This document shows, piece by piece, positions 32,040-39,787 of a stretch of DNA of 39,787 nucleotides. The notes below the pieces were generated by a model. That model was given only the letters and a program-made list of their open reading frames with translations. It was not told the origin of the DNA and made no database searches. How positions within the stretch are numbered: the stretch's first letter is position 1; each line of letters begins with the position of its first letter. This stretch comes from Oscillospiraceae bacterium (GTDB lineage Bacteria; Bacillota; Clostridia; Oscillospirales; Oscillospiraceae): NCBI GenBank assembly GCA_021203885.1, contig JAJQAH010000077.1, forward strand, positions 1-39,787. Direction: 5' to 3'. The position numbers and the translations under genes are program-made.

Positions 32040-33239
32040 TCACAGGGCCCGGAAGATCAGGCAGGAATTCTGGCCGCCGAAGCCGAAGGAATCGGACATG
32101 GCCGCATTGACCTCCGCCTCGGCGGGCTCCGCCGCCAGGTTCAGATCGAAGGCGGGCTCCTTCAGGCCCAGAGTGGGCGGGATCCGGCCGGTCCGGATCG
32201 CCTGGATACAGGCGACGGCCTCGGTCACGCCCCCGGCGCCCATCATGTGGCCGGTGGCGCCCTTCGTGGAGCTGATCAGCGGCTGCCGGTCCCCGAATAC
32301 GGCCCGGAGGGCTTCCGCCTCCGCGCTGTCGCCGTCCTTCGTGCCGGTGCCGTGGGCGTTGATATAGTCCAGTTCCTCCGGCGCCATGCCGGCGCTGTCC
32401 AGGGCCAGTTCCATGCAGCGTTTCTCGCCGTCCGGCAGGGGTGCCGTGGCGTGGTGGGCGTCGCAGGTGCCGGCCCAGCCGGCCAGCTCGGCGTACATCT
32501 CGGCGCCCCGCTCCGCGGCCGATTCCTCCCGTTCCAGGAGCAGCGCGCCGCCGCCCTCGCCGATGACGAAGCCGCTGCGGTCCGCATCAAAGGGCCTGCA
32601 GGCCAGCGCCGGGTCGTCGTTCCGGCGGGACAGAGCACCGGTATTGGCCAGGGAGTAGATCACCAGCGGGCACAGAATGGATTCGGCGCCCACGGCCAGG
32701 ACGGCGTCGGCCTGGCCGGCTTTCAGCATATTCGCGGCGGCGCTGACCGCATCCCCGCCGGACGCGCAGGCGGTGGACAGGGTCAGGCTGGGCCCTCTGA
32801 TATCGTGGGCGATGGCGATCTGGGCGGCCGCCATATTTCCCAGGATCCGGGGCACGAACCGGGGCCCCACGTTCTTGTGCACGGCCCGGGTCAGCATCTC
32901 CTGGGTCGCCGCGGTGGTGGCGATGCCGGCCATGGCGGTGCCCACGGTGATGCCCCGCCGCTCCGGAGAGGCCGGAAAGCCGCCTGCCAGCGCCTGGGCC
33001 GCGGCCGCGTATGCGTACTGGGTAAAGACGTCGGACTGGCGGATCAGGGCGGGGGACATCCACACGGCCGGGTCGAACTGGCTGACCTGCGCGGCCAGAC
33101 GAACGGCGAGACCGGAGGCGTCGAAGCGGGTGATCGGCCCGATGCCGCCCTGCCCGGCGATCAGGCTGCTCCAGTAGTCCTCCACGCCCACGCCCACCGG
33201 CGTGACCGCGCCCATTCCGGTAACGACGATCCTGCTCAT
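32040..33239 (-). CDS. fabF: Beta-ketoacyl-ACP synthase II (KAS II, FabF type)
   Basis: 399 residues. Condenses malonyl-ACP with acyl-ACP in fatty acid elongation. The Cys-His-His triad is intact: Cys158 in STACASGGDA, His in NAHGTGTKDGD and His in KGATGHMMGAGG; the end SFGFGGQNSCLIF is typical. No acyl carrier protein, fabD, fabG or acc genes are near, so this is an orphan copy, perhaps specialised, besides a copy expected in a main fab cluster elsewhere. It is slightly shorter than the usual 410 residues. ATG 33239. It diverges from a lysR gene, a common arrangement for direct control by that regulator. Confidence 0.92.
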   Translation of the reverse strand: MSRIVVTGMGAVTPVGVGVEDYWSSLIAGQGGIGPITRFDASGLAVRLAAQVSQFDPAVWMSPALIRQSDVFTQYAYAAAAQALAGGFPASPERRGITVGTAMAGIATTAATQEMLTRAVHKNVGPRFVPRILGNMAAAQIAIAHDIRGPSLTLSTACASGGDAVSAAANMLKAGQADAVLAVGAESILCPLVIYSLANTGALSRRNDDPALACRPFDADRSGFVIGEGGGALLLEREESAAERGAEMYAELAGWAGTCDAHHATAPLPDGEKRCMELALDSAGMAPEELDYINAHGTGTKDGDSAEAEALRAVFGDRQPLISSTKGATGHMMGAGGVTEAVACIQAIRTGRIPPTLGLKEPAFDLNLAAEPAEAEVNAAMSDSFGFGGQNSCLIFRAL

Positions 33240-33353
33240 AGAAAGCCCTCCGTTCCGCGGCCCCGGAAAGGGACAGCGGCGTATAATCCTTTACAACCGT
33301 AAAAATTCATGCTATGATGTTAAAAACGCATTAATCCGTCTCTGACGGCCGAA

Positions 33354-33380
33354 AATGTTCTTTCATCATTATAGAACATT
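33354..33380. promoter_or_regulatory. Palindrome in the fabF-lysR intergenic region
   Basis: AATGTTCT and AGAACATT are perfect 8-bp arms separated by 11 bp, fitting the T-N11-A form of LysR-type binding sites. It lies 61 bp before the lysR start and about 115 bp from fabF. Promoter boxes for either gene are not clear. Confidence 0.6.
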
Positions 33381-33440
33381 CCACCGCCAAAAGCAAAAAA
33401 TTTCGCGGGGACGGAGCAGGAGAGGAGGAGACCGGCCGCC

Positions 33441-34337
33441 GTGGATCTCAATCAGCTGATCAGTTTCGTTACCGTGGCGCAGACCCTGAATTTCACCAGC
33501 GCGGCCAAACGCAACGGTGTGCCCCAGTCCACGGTCAGCCGCCAGATCGACAGCCTGGAGGAGCAGCTGGGGGCCCAGCTGTTTTACCGCACCCGGCGGC
33601 AGGTCCGGCTGACGGAGGAGGGCCGGATCTTCCTGCCCTACGCCCGGGAGACGCTGGCGCAGATGGAGGAGGGCATGGAGGCCGTGCGCAGGAGCCATGA
33701 AGGCGAGGAGGGCCGCCTGTCCTTGGCCGCGGTCAGCGCCGCCGGTCCTTTTCTGACCGAATGCCTGGGCGACTTCGCCCGGCAGTGCCCCAATATCGCG
33801 GTGGACCTGCGGCCCGCCTCGGCCGGGGACGGCCTGCCGGTGGCCAATACGGATCCCGTGGATTTCCACTTCCTTCCCAGGGAGATGGCAGAGGGGCAGG
33901 AGGAGTACGAGCTGCTGACCGTCTGCACGGACGATCTGGTGCTGGCCGTATCGCGGGAAAATCCAGTGGTCCGGGACGGCTTATCCTCCGAGACGCTCCA
34001 AAAAGAGAAATTTCTCCTGATCTCCGAGAAGGAGGACCCCATCCTGTATATGCAGGCCATGGACCTGTGCCAGTCCATGCGGTTCACGCCCGCCGTGACC
34101 GGCTGCTACGACAGTGTGGAAGCTTTACAGATCGGGGTGGCGGCCGGCCTGGGCGTGACCATCCTGCCGTCCCGCCTCGCCGCGGAGATGGAGGGGGGCG
34201 GCCTTGCCGTCCTGCCGTTCCCGGACGGGAGCCGGAGCATGACCTATGTGGCCGCCTGGAAGAAGAATCTGCTGAATCCGGCCGCGCGTCTGTTTCTGGA
34301 TATTCTCCGGCAGCGGGCCGGAAGTGAGGAGGGGTAA
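33441..34337 (+). CDS. LysR family transcriptional regulator
   Basis: 298 residues from GTG 33441 after AGGAGAGGAGG. N-terminal winged helix MDLNQLISFVTVAQTLNFTSAAKRNGVPQSTVSRQIDSLEEQLG, then a periplasmic-binding-like effector domain ending in GLGVTILPSR. LysR regulators usually activate a divergent gene in response to a small ligand and repress themselves; here the divergent gene is fabF and a T-N11-A palindrome lies between. Downstream GNAT and SDR genes follow with 5-bp and 2-bp gaps and may also belong to the regulon. Confidence 0.93.
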   Translation: MDLNQLISFVTVAQTLNFTSAAKRNGVPQSTVSRQIDSLEEQLGAQLFYRTRRQVRLTEEGRIFLPYARETLAQMEEGMEAVRRSHEGEEGRLSLAAVSAAGPFLTECLGDFARQCPNIAVDLRPASAGDGLPVANTDPVDFHFLPREMAEGQEEYELLTVCTDDLVLAVSRENPVVRDGLSSETLQKEKFLLISEKEDPILYMQAMDLCQSMRFTPAVTGCYDSVEALQIGVAAGLGVTILPSRLAAEMEGGGLAVLPFPDGSRSMTYVAAWKKNLLNPAARLFLDILRQRAGSEEG

Positions 34338-34342
34338 CAGGC

Positions 34343-34834
34343 ATGGCAGTCAGCATCCGGGAATACCGGGAGTCCGACACGGCGGACGCCGCGGAGATCT
34401 GGAACGCCGTCGTGGAGGAAGGCGCGGCTTTCCCCCAGACTGAGCCCCTGGATCAGCGGAGCGGCAGGGAATTTTTCCTCAGCCAGTCCCGGACGGGCAT
34501 CGCCTTCGACGACGAGACGGGAGAGATCCTGGGGCTCTATATCCTGCACCCGAACAACGTGGGGCGGTGCGGCCATATCTGCAACGCCAGCTACGCGGTC
34601 CGGGAGGACTGCCGGGGCCGGCATATCGGGGAACAGCTGGTGACGGACAGTATGGAGCGGGGGAAAGAACTGGGGTTCCGGATCCTGCAGTTTAACGCGG
34701 TGGTCAAGAGCAACACCCCGGCGCTCCGCCTCTATCAAAAACTGGGCTTTACGCAGCTCGGGACGATCCCGGGGGGCTTCCGGATGAAAGACGGCAGCTA
34801 CGCGGATATCGTGCCCCATTACCACGAGCTCTGA
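34343..34834 (+). CDS. GNAT family N-acetyltransferase
   Basis: 163 residues. Starts AVSIREYRESDTADAAEIWNAVV, with acetyl-CoA loop VREDCRGRHIGEQLVTDS and a C-terminal NTPALRLYQKLGFTQLGTIPGGF, the full GNAT fold. The substrate cannot be told; the closest-looking group acetylates small amines or amino acid analogues. It lies 5 bp after lysR and 2 bp before the SDR gene, so the three are probably one transcript. Confidence 0.88.
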   Translation: MAVSIREYRESDTADAAEIWNAVVEEGAAFPQTEPLDQRSGREFFLSQSRTGIAFDDETGEILGLYILHPNNVGRCGHICNASYAVREDCRGRHIGEQLVTDSMERGKELGFRILQFNAVVKSNTPALRLYQKLGFTQLGTIPGGFRMKDGSYADIVPHYHEL

Positions 34835-34836
34835 CC

Positions 34837-35613
34837 ATGGGACAGAAGAAACGGATCGCGCTGATCACGGGCGCCTCCAGCGGACTGGGCGCGGAATTCG
34901 TCAGGCAGATGGATGAAGAGGAAGACCTGGACGAGATGTGGGTGATCGCCAGACGCCGGGAGCGGCTGGAGAAACTGGAATCCTCCGTCCGCACGCCTCT
35001 CCGGATCCTGCCGCTGGATCTGGCCCAGCGGGAATCCATGGACCGGCTGTCGGAGGAGCTGGAGCGCGAGCAGCCGGTGGTATCCATATTGATCAACGCA
35101 GCCGGTCTGGGTAAGATCGGAAGCTGGAAGGATATCCGGCGGCGGGACTGCGACAATATGGTCGACATAAACTGCCGGGCCGCCGTGGACGTGACGCAGA
35201 TTGCCCTTTCTTATATGGACCGGGGAAGCCGGATCCTGGAGATCTGCTCCACCGCCGCGTTTCAGCCCCTTCCGTATCTGAACGTGTACGCCGCCACCAA
35301 GGCGTTCCTGTACAGCTATACCAGGGCGCTGAGGGTGGAGCTGAAAAAGACCGGGATCTCGGTGACGGCCGTATGTCCATACTGGATCGGGGACACGGAA
35401 TTCATCGCGACGGCGCAGAAGACGGAGGGCAGCGGCTCGATCCGTCATTTTCCGTTCGCCTCCAGGGCATCCGATGTCGCGGCCTCCGCGCTGCGGGCCG
35501 GCAGGAGAAACGCCGCCGTCTGCACGCCGGGGCCGGTCGCCACCGGTCAGCGGGTCATCGCCAAGATCCTGCCGAGATCGCTGATGATGCGGCTGTGGTC
35601 GCTGATCCGCTGA
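34837..35613 (+). CDS. Short-chain dehydrogenase/reductase (classical SDR)
   Basis: 258 residues. Cofactor site TGASSGLGAEF with VIARRRERLEKL after it (basic residues suggest NADPH), NAAGLG, and the catalytic Ser in ICSTAAF with Tyr and Lys in YAATK. The C-terminal part has a hydrophobic stretch near PRSLMMRLWSLIR. Substrate unknown; proximity to an orphan fabF across the lysR gene allows, but does not show, a lipid or ketone role. Confidence 0.9.
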   Translation: MGQKKRIALITGASSGLGAEFVRQMDEEEDLDEMWVIARRRERLEKLESSVRTPLRILPLDLAQRESMDRLSEELEREQPVVSILINAAGLGKIGSWKDIRRRDCDNMVDINCRAAVDVTQIALSYMDRGSRILEICSTAAFQPLPYLNVYAATKAFLYSYTRALRVELKKTGISVTAVCPYWIGDTEFIATAQKTEGSGSIRHFPFASRASDVAASALRAGRRNAAVCTPGPVATGQRVIAKILPRSLMMRLWSLIR

Positions 35614-35642
35614 AAAGACCGCCAGGAAAAGAGGTTTTATAA

Positions 35643-36770
35643 ATGGACAGGATCAAAAAGAATTTCGGGTTCGGCATGATGCGCCTTCCCATGAAGGGGG
35701 ATCAGATCGACTTCGATCAGACCAGCGCCATGGTGGACGTGTTCCTGCAGGACGGATTCAACTACTTCGATACCGCCCACGGCTATCTGGACGAACAGAG
35801 CGAGGTGGCGGTCCGGAAATGCCTGACCGACCGCTACCCCCGGGAGGACTATGTCCTGACGAACAAGCTGACCGGCATGTATTTTAAAAAGCAGGAGGAT
35901 ATACGTCCCCTGTTTCAAAAGCAGCTGGAGATCTGCGGGGTGGATTACTTCGATTTCTACCTGATGCACGCGCAGGTGGCCAATAATTATCCCCATTTCA
36001 GGGAATGCCGGGCCTACGAGACGGCGTTCGAGTTAAAGGAAGAAGGAAAAGTCCGGCATGTGGGTCTCTCTTTCCACGATACGCCGGAGCTTCTGGAGCA
36101 GATCCTGGCGGATTACCCGCAGGTGGAAGTCGTGCAGATCCAGCTGAACTATCTGGACTATGACGACCCAGCCGTGCAGAGCGGCGAGCTCTATGAGATC
36201 TGCAAAAGACACGGGAAGCCGGTCATCGTCATGGAGCCGGTGAAGGGCGGACACCTGGCCGACGTGCCGGAGGCCGCCCGGGAGATCCTGGACGGCCTGC
36301 ACGGGGGCAGCCCGGCCGGCTACGCCATCCGATACGCCGCCGGATTCGAGGACGTGTTCATGGTGATATCCGGGATGAGCTCGCTGGAGCAGATGGAGGA
36401 GAACGCCGGCGTTATGCGGGATTTCCGGCCGCTGGATCAGGAGGAGAGCGAGGCCGTGGAAAAGGTGCGGGAGATCATCCGCGCCGAGGATCTGATCCCC
36501 TGTACGGCCTGCCGTTACTGTGTCGCGGGCTGCCCGCAGGGCATCGATATCCCGGAGCTGTTTTCCCTGATGAACAAGAAGCAGCTCTATCACGACTGGA
36601 ACGCGGACTATTACTATCACCAGGTGCATACGTCGGAGGGCCGGAAAGCTTCCGACTGTGTCAAATGCGGAAGGTGCGAGAAGGCCTGTCCGCAGCATCT
36701 GCCGATCCGGTCCCTGCTGGAGGAAGTGGCGGAGGAATTTGAGACCGGAGAGGTGGAAACGGGGGATTAA
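35643..36770 (+). CDS. Aldo/keto reductase with C-terminal 2x[4Fe-4S] ferredoxin domain
   Basis: 375 residues. The TIM-barrel AKR part has the usual catalytic residues: FDTAHGY (Asp and Tyr), TNKL (Lys) and LMHAQ (His). The C-terminal domain carries two [4Fe-4S] motifs, CTACRYCVAGCPQGIDIP (about residue 288) and CVKCGRCEKACPQHLPI (about 340). This AKR-ferredoxin fusion is common in anaerobes; the electron partner and substrate are not known. ATG 35643 follows AAAAGAGG. The ECF gene begins 4 bp after its stop, suggesting cotranscription. Confidence 0.93.
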   Translation: MDRIKKNFGFGMMRLPMKGDQIDFDQTSAMVDVFLQDGFNYFDTAHGYLDEQSEVAVRKCLTDRYPREDYVLTNKLTGMYFKKQEDIRPLFQKQLEICGVDYFDFYLMHAQVANNYPHFRECRAYETAFELKEEGKVRHVGLSFHDTPELLEQILADYPQVEVVQIQLNYLDYDDPAVQSGELYEICKRHGKPVIVMEPVKGGHLADVPEAAREILDGLHGGSPAGYAIRYAAGFEDVFMVISGMSSLEQMEENAGVMRDFRPLDQEESEAVEKVREIIRAEDLIPCTACRYCVAGCPQGIDIPELFSLMNKKQLYHDWNADYYYHQVHTSEGRKASDCVKCGRCEKACPQHLPIRSLLEEVAEEFETGEVETGD

Positions 36771-36774
36771 TCGG

Positions 36775-37350
36775 ATGAGTGAAAAAGGAAAGACGAACGT
36801 CAGGAACCTCGTTCTGGCGGCCATGTTCCTGGCCATCGGGATCGTGCTCCCGTTCATCACGGGGCAGATCCAGCAGATCGGGAATATGCTGCTGCCGATG
36901 CACATCCCGGTGCTGCTGTGCGGCCTGATCTGCGGCTGGCAGTACGGTCTGAGTGTGGGACTGATCGTACCCCTGCTGCGCTGTGTCCTTTTCGGGATGC
37001 CCGTTTTTTATCCCAATGCCATCGCCATGGCGTTCGAGCTGGCGACCTACGGGTTCGTGATCGGATTTTTGTACGGACACTCCCGCTGGAAATGCGTCGT
37101 CGCCCTGTACCGCAGCCTTCTGATCGCCATGGTGGCGGGCCGTCTCGTCTGGGGCGCCGCCGAGGTGGTCCTGCTGGGCGTCACCGGCAGCGCTTTCACC
37201 TGGGAGGCTTTCATCTCCGGCGCGCTTCTGACCGCCATACCGGGGATCATCATACAGCTGATCCTGATCCCCGCCATTATGCTGGCCCTGGACCGGACGG
37301 GACTGGTCCGGTTCACGAAGAAAAAGAAGACGGATGAGCAGACCGGCTGA
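36775..37350 (+). CDS. ECF transporter S component
   Basis: 191 residues from ATG 36775; the track's upstream extension from 36658 overlaps the previous gene in another frame and is not real. Five to six membrane segments, with VRNLVLAAMFLAIGIVLPFITGQI and LLPMHIPVLLCGLICGWQYG, the layout of substrate-binding S subunits of energy-coupling factor importers (vitamins, nucleobase-like compounds). The ATPase/T-unit genes are elsewhere, as for group II ECF systems. It overlaps the next kinase gene by 17 nt, so the kinase may trap the imported compound. Confidence 0.88.
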   Translation: MSEKGKTNVRNLVLAAMFLAIGIVLPFITGQIQQIGNMLLPMHIPVLLCGLICGWQYGLSVGLIVPLLRCVLFGMPVFYPNAIAMAFELATYGFVIGFLYGHSRWKCVVALYRSLLIAMVAGRLVWGAAEVVLLGVTGSAFTWEAFISGALLTAIPGIIIQLILIPAIMLALDRTGLVRFTKKKKTDEQTG

Positions 37351-37918
37351 AGAGGGCATCCCCGAAGAGACCACGCCGCTGCTGGAGGAGCTGGCCGGCC
37401 GGGACGGACCGGCGGTCATCGCCATAGACGGACGGTGCGCGGCGGGGAAGACCACGCTGGCGGAGCGCCTCGCGCGGGAGGCCGGATGCGCCGTTTTCCA
37501 CATGGACGATTTTTTCCTGCCGGTTTCTCTGCAGACCCCGGAACGCCTGGCGCAGCCCGGGGGCAATATGGACCTGGAGCGCTTTCTGAGCGAGGTGCTG
37601 CGACCGCTCCGCGCGGGAAAAGAAGTGACTTATCGTCCCTACGACTGCGCAGAAGACCGGTTCGGGGACGCCGTGACCGTCCCCGCCGGGGATCTCAGCA
37701 TCGTGGAGGGCGCCTACAGCTGCCATCCGTCCCTGTGCCGGCTGTATGACAGGCGGATCTTCCTCAGCGTGGGAAAGGAGGAGCAGATCCGCCGGATCCG
37801 GCAGCGGAACGGGGAAGAGGGACTGGCGGTCTACCTGCAGAAGTGGATTCCCATGGAGGAGCGGTACTTCCTGCAGTGCGATACGAAAAACCGGTGCGAT
37901 CTGTGCATCGATGTATAA
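37334..37918 (+). CDS. Uridine kinase-like P-loop kinase
   Basis: 194 residues. Walker A in IAIDGRCAAGKTTLAERLA (about residue 37), the acceptor-site HMDDFFLP, YRPYDCAEDRF and VEGAYSCHP, then a lid-like RIRQRNGEEG. This is the NTP-dependent kinase fold of uridine kinase, pantothenate kinase and phosphoribulokinase. True uridine kinases are a little longer and carry different base-binding residues, so the substrate is open. Overlap with the ECF S gene suggests a shared salvage pathway. Confidence 0.85.
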   Translation: MSRPAEEGIPEETTPLLEELAGRDGPAVIAIDGRCAAGKTTLAERLAREAGCAVFHMDDFFLPVSLQTPERLAQPGGNMDLERFLSEVLRPLRAGKEVTYRPYDCAEDRFGDAVTVPAGDLSIVEGAYSCHPSLCRLYDRRIFLSVGKEEQIRRIRQRNGEEGLAVYLQKWIPMEERYFLQCDTKNRCDLCIDV

Positions 37919-37930
37919 ATCCAGACGAAA

Positions 37931-37978
37931 AAAAGCGGCTTATATCTCCGCCCCTTCGGCGGGATATAAGCCGCTTGT
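37931..37978. terminator. Strong terminator between the kinase gene and cysS
   Basis: AAGCGGCTTATATC and GATATAAGCCGCTT pair, enclosing CCGCC/GGCGG around CCTTC. An A-run precedes and TGTTT follows, so it mainly serves the minus-strand cysS but can work for both convergent genes. Confidence 0.85.
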
Positions 37979-37995
37979 TTGATTTTCGGCAGTCG

Positions 37996-39444
37996 CTAGG
38001 ATATCCGGCTCCAGACGGCGCCCTCCCGGGTGTCCTTGACCTGGACGCCCATATCTTTCAGCTGGTCGCGGAGCCGGTCGGCCAGCTCGTAGTCTTTGGC
38101 GGCCTTGGCCTGGCACCGCTGCAGCACCAGCGCGTCGATCTCCGGATCCCCCTCCCCGGTAATGACGAAGCCGTCCCCGCTCCGGCCGGAGGTGACGGAC
38201 GCCTGCCGCTCCCGCAGGGCGGCCGCGCGTTCCAGAAGGGAAAGGGAGAGGACCTGGTCGTAACTGTCCAGAACGGCCAGCTTGGTGGCGTCGTCCGCGC
38301 CGGACTTCAGGACATCGTAGACCAGTGTGATGCCCATGGAGGTGTTCAGGTCGTTCCCGACCCGCTCGATGAATTTCTCTTTATACTCCGCGACGGTATC
38401 TTCGTCCGCCTGCCCGCCCGGGGTCAGAGCGGCGATGCGGGCCAGCAGTTTCTGGTACGCCTGGGACGCGTTGTCCAGATTCTCCCAGGAGAACTCCAGA
38501 CTCTTGCGGTAGTGGGACTGGAGGCAGAAGAAACGGAAGGCCAGCGGGTCGTATCCCTTTTCCTCCAGCAGGGACAGCGTCAGAAACTCCCCGCTGGACT
38601 TGCTCATCTTGTCCCCGTTCGTGTTCAGATGATGCACGTGCATCCAGCAGCCGCACCAGGGGTGGCCCAGATAGGCCTCCGACTGGGCGATCTCGTTGGT
38701 GTGGTGGGGAAAGGCGTTGTCGATCCCGCCGCAGTGCAGGTCCAGATATTCCCCGCAGTATTTCATGCTGATGCAGGAGCACTCGATGTGCCAGCCGGGA
38801 TAGCCCGTGCCCCAGGGGGAGTCCCACTTCAGCGCCTGGTCCTCGAATTTGGATTTTGTGAACCACAGGACGAAATCGTTCGGATTGCGCTTGTTGGCGT
38901 CGGCCTCCACGCTGTCCCGCACGCCAACGGCCAGCGCGTCCTCGTCGTGCCGGGAGAAGACATAGTAATTTTCCAGCTTGGATGTGTCGAAATAGACGTT
39001 GCCGCCGGCGACGTACGCGTACCCGGTGTCAATCAGGCGGGAGATGACCCGGATATACTCGTCGATCATGCCCGTGGCGGGCTGCACCACGTCCGGCCTG
39101 CGGATATTCAGCTTCCTGCAGTCGTCGAAAAAGGCGTCCGTATAGAAGCGGGCGATCTCCATGACGGACTTGTGCTCCCGCTTCGCCCCCTTCAGCATCT
39201 TATCCTCCCCGGTGTCGGCGTCGGAGGCCAGGTGTCCCACGTCGGTGATATTCATGACATGGTACACCTGATAGCCTTCATAGCGGAGGAATTTATCCAG
39301 CACGTCCTCCATGATATAGGTCCGCAGATTGCCGATGTGGGCGTAATGGTATACGGTGGGCCCGCAGGTGTACATGGTGATCCGGCCCTCCTGCCGGGGT
39401 GTAAGGGGCGCCTTTTTCCGGGTGGCGGAATTATACAGGATCAT
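37996..39444 (-). CDS. cysS: Cysteinyl-tRNA synthetase
   Basis: 482 residues. Class I synthetase. The signature YMYTCGPTVYHYAHIGNLRT-like start (TCGPTVYHYAHIGNLRT, HIGN near residue 36) and KMSKSSG (about 268) are present, with zinc-ligand regions CGPT, WHIECS and CGGIDN-HHTNEIAQSEA. The C-terminal DALR/anticodon domain is complete. ATG 39444 overlaps the cysE stop (ATGA), so cysE and cysS are coupled, the standard arrangement in Firmicutes. A T-box, if present, would lie upstream of cysE and outside the window. Confidence 0.97.
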   Translation of the reverse strand: MILYNSATRKKAPLTPRQEGRITMYTCGPTVYHYAHIGNLRTYIMEDVLDKFLRYEGYQVYHVMNITDVGHLASDADTGEDKMLKGAKREHKSVMEIARFYTDAFFDDCRKLNIRRPDVVQPATGMIDEYIRVISRLIDTGYAYVAGGNVYFDTSKLENYYVFSRHDEDALAVGVRDSVEADANKRNPNDFVLWFTKSKFEDQALKWDSPWGTGYPGWHIECSCISMKYCGEYLDLHCGGIDNAFPHHTNEIAQSEAYLGHPWCGCWMHVHHLNTNGDKMSKSSGEFLTLSLLEEKGYDPLAFRFFCLQSHYRKSLEFSWENLDNASQAYQKLLARIAALTPGGQADEDTVAEYKEKFIERVGNDLNTSMGITLVYDVLKSGADDATKLAVLDSYDQVLSLSLLERAAALRERQASVTSGRSGDGFVITGEGDPEIDALVLQRCQAKAAKDYELADRLRDQLKDMGVQVKDTREGAVWSRIS

Positions 39445-39787
39445 GAACGATCACTCTCCTTTCCGCCGTCCTCGGGCAGACGGCGTTCCAGTTCTTCCAC
39501 GCGGTCCTGGAGGGCCTGCAGCTCCTTCATGACCGGGTCGGGGATATGGATCTGGTCCACCTGGGAGGCGTAATCCACCCGCTCCCCGGAGATACGGACC
39601 ACCCGTGCGGGGACGCCCACGGCGGTGGCGTTTGCGGGCACCTCGTCCAGTACGACGGCGTTGGCCGCGATGCGCGCGTTGTCGCCCACGTGGAAAGGCC
39701 CCAGAACTTTGGCACCGGTGGAGACCAGGACATTATTCCCAAGCGTGGGATGGCGCTTGCCGTGCTCCTTTCCGGTGCCGCCCAGGG
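39441..39787 (-). CDS. cysE: Serine O-acetyltransferase (C-terminal part, cut by window edge)
   Basis: The frame is open to the right edge; read through it gives GKEHGKRHPTLGNNVLVSTG then AKVLGPFHVGDNARIAANAVVL and VPARVV, the left-handed beta-helix hexapeptide repeats and active-site loop of CysE. The enzyme acetylates serine to O-acetylserine, the first step of cysteine synthesis. The C-terminal tail is longer than the E. coli one, ending in a short coiled coil (MKELQALQDRVEELERRL). The track's 82-residue ORF is only the end of this gene. It is upstream of and overlapping cysS. Confidence 0.92.
   Translation of the reverse strand, partial: LGGTGKEHGKRHPTLGNNVLVSTGAKVLGPFHVGDNARIAANAVVLDEVPANATAVGVPARVVRISGERVDYASQVDQIHIPDPVMKELQALQDRVEELERRLPEDGGKESDRS

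Noticed and set aside
36658-36774. N-terminal extension of the ECF S component given by the ORF track
   Set aside because: It overlaps the aldo/keto reductase gene in another frame and translates to Arg/Cys-rich sequence unlike the family; ATG 36775 gives the normal start.
37843-39573. 576-residue plus-strand open frame
   Set aside because: Antisense shadow of cysS, and it runs straight through the strong terminator at 37931.

Overview
The window is a gene-dense, GC-rich segment of a bacterial chromosome. The best fit is an anaerobic member of the Clostridia, possibly Lachnospiraceae-like. Reasons: [FeFe]-hydrogenase maturation genes (hydG, hydF and a TM1266-type regulator), pyruvate phosphate dikinase, a ThiI without a rhodanese domain, a short archaeal/eukaryal-type ProRS, DUF4364 and PF06541 proteins, CsoR-type copper control, frequent TTG/GTG starts and canonical Gram-positive promoters. 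The family-level placement is inference. No prophage, transposon, CRISPR array or rRNA was seen.

Layout. 1-3.3 kb: tail of an upstream gene, then a promoter, a structured leader ending in a terminator, and the TM1266-regulator/hydG/hydF operon. 3.3-4.8 kb: a MATE transporter with its own promoter. 4.9-9.0 kb: polA-rimI-tsaD, tightly overlapped. 9.0-9.5 kb: AT-rich intergenic DNA, then a MarR regulator with a palindromic operator and a second MATE pump (to 11.4 kb). 11.5-15.0 kb, minus strand: gtrA, and a csoR-copA copper operon whose copA ends in a CopZ-like domain with its own internal ribosome site. 15.1-17.7 kb: thiI-cinA. 17.7-20.8 kb: proS, a DUF4364 protein and a PF06541 membrane protein. 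20.9-23.3 kb: divergent ilvE and a DEAD-box helicase. 23.4-25.8 kb: two MarR-type regulators coupled to citrate synthase. 25.9-27.0 kb: a 3-hydroxyacyl-CoA dehydrogenase-like gene behind a MerR-type promoter (19-bp spacer with a palindrome). 27.1-27.6 kb, minus strand: tRNA Val-Phe-Gly-Cys cluster. 27.7-32.0 kb, minus strand: ppdK-malQ with a structured leader. 32.0-37.9 kb: orphan fabF divergent from lysR-GNAT-SDR, then an Fe-S aldo/keto reductase, an ECF S component and a P-loop kinase. 38.0 kb to the end, minus strand: cysS and a truncated cysE.

How the genes fit together. HydG and HydF are two of the three dedicated H-cluster maturases; HydE and the hydrogenase are not in the window. PPDK, MalQ and citrate synthase belong to central carbon and glycan metabolism. 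CysE, CysS and tRNA-Cys concern cysteine supply and use. TsaD, ThiI, ProS and the tRNA cluster concern tRNA function.

The most interesting signals are not protein-coding. The leader of the hyd operon (132-288) can be drawn as a three-helix, aptamer-like fold whose closing helix, an antiterminator and an intrinsic terminator exclude one another, with transcription starting exactly at the first helix. I do not recognise it as a known riboswitch class. Second is the in-frame internal start in copA that could make a free CopZ chaperone. Third is the MerR-type promoter without a merR gene nearby.
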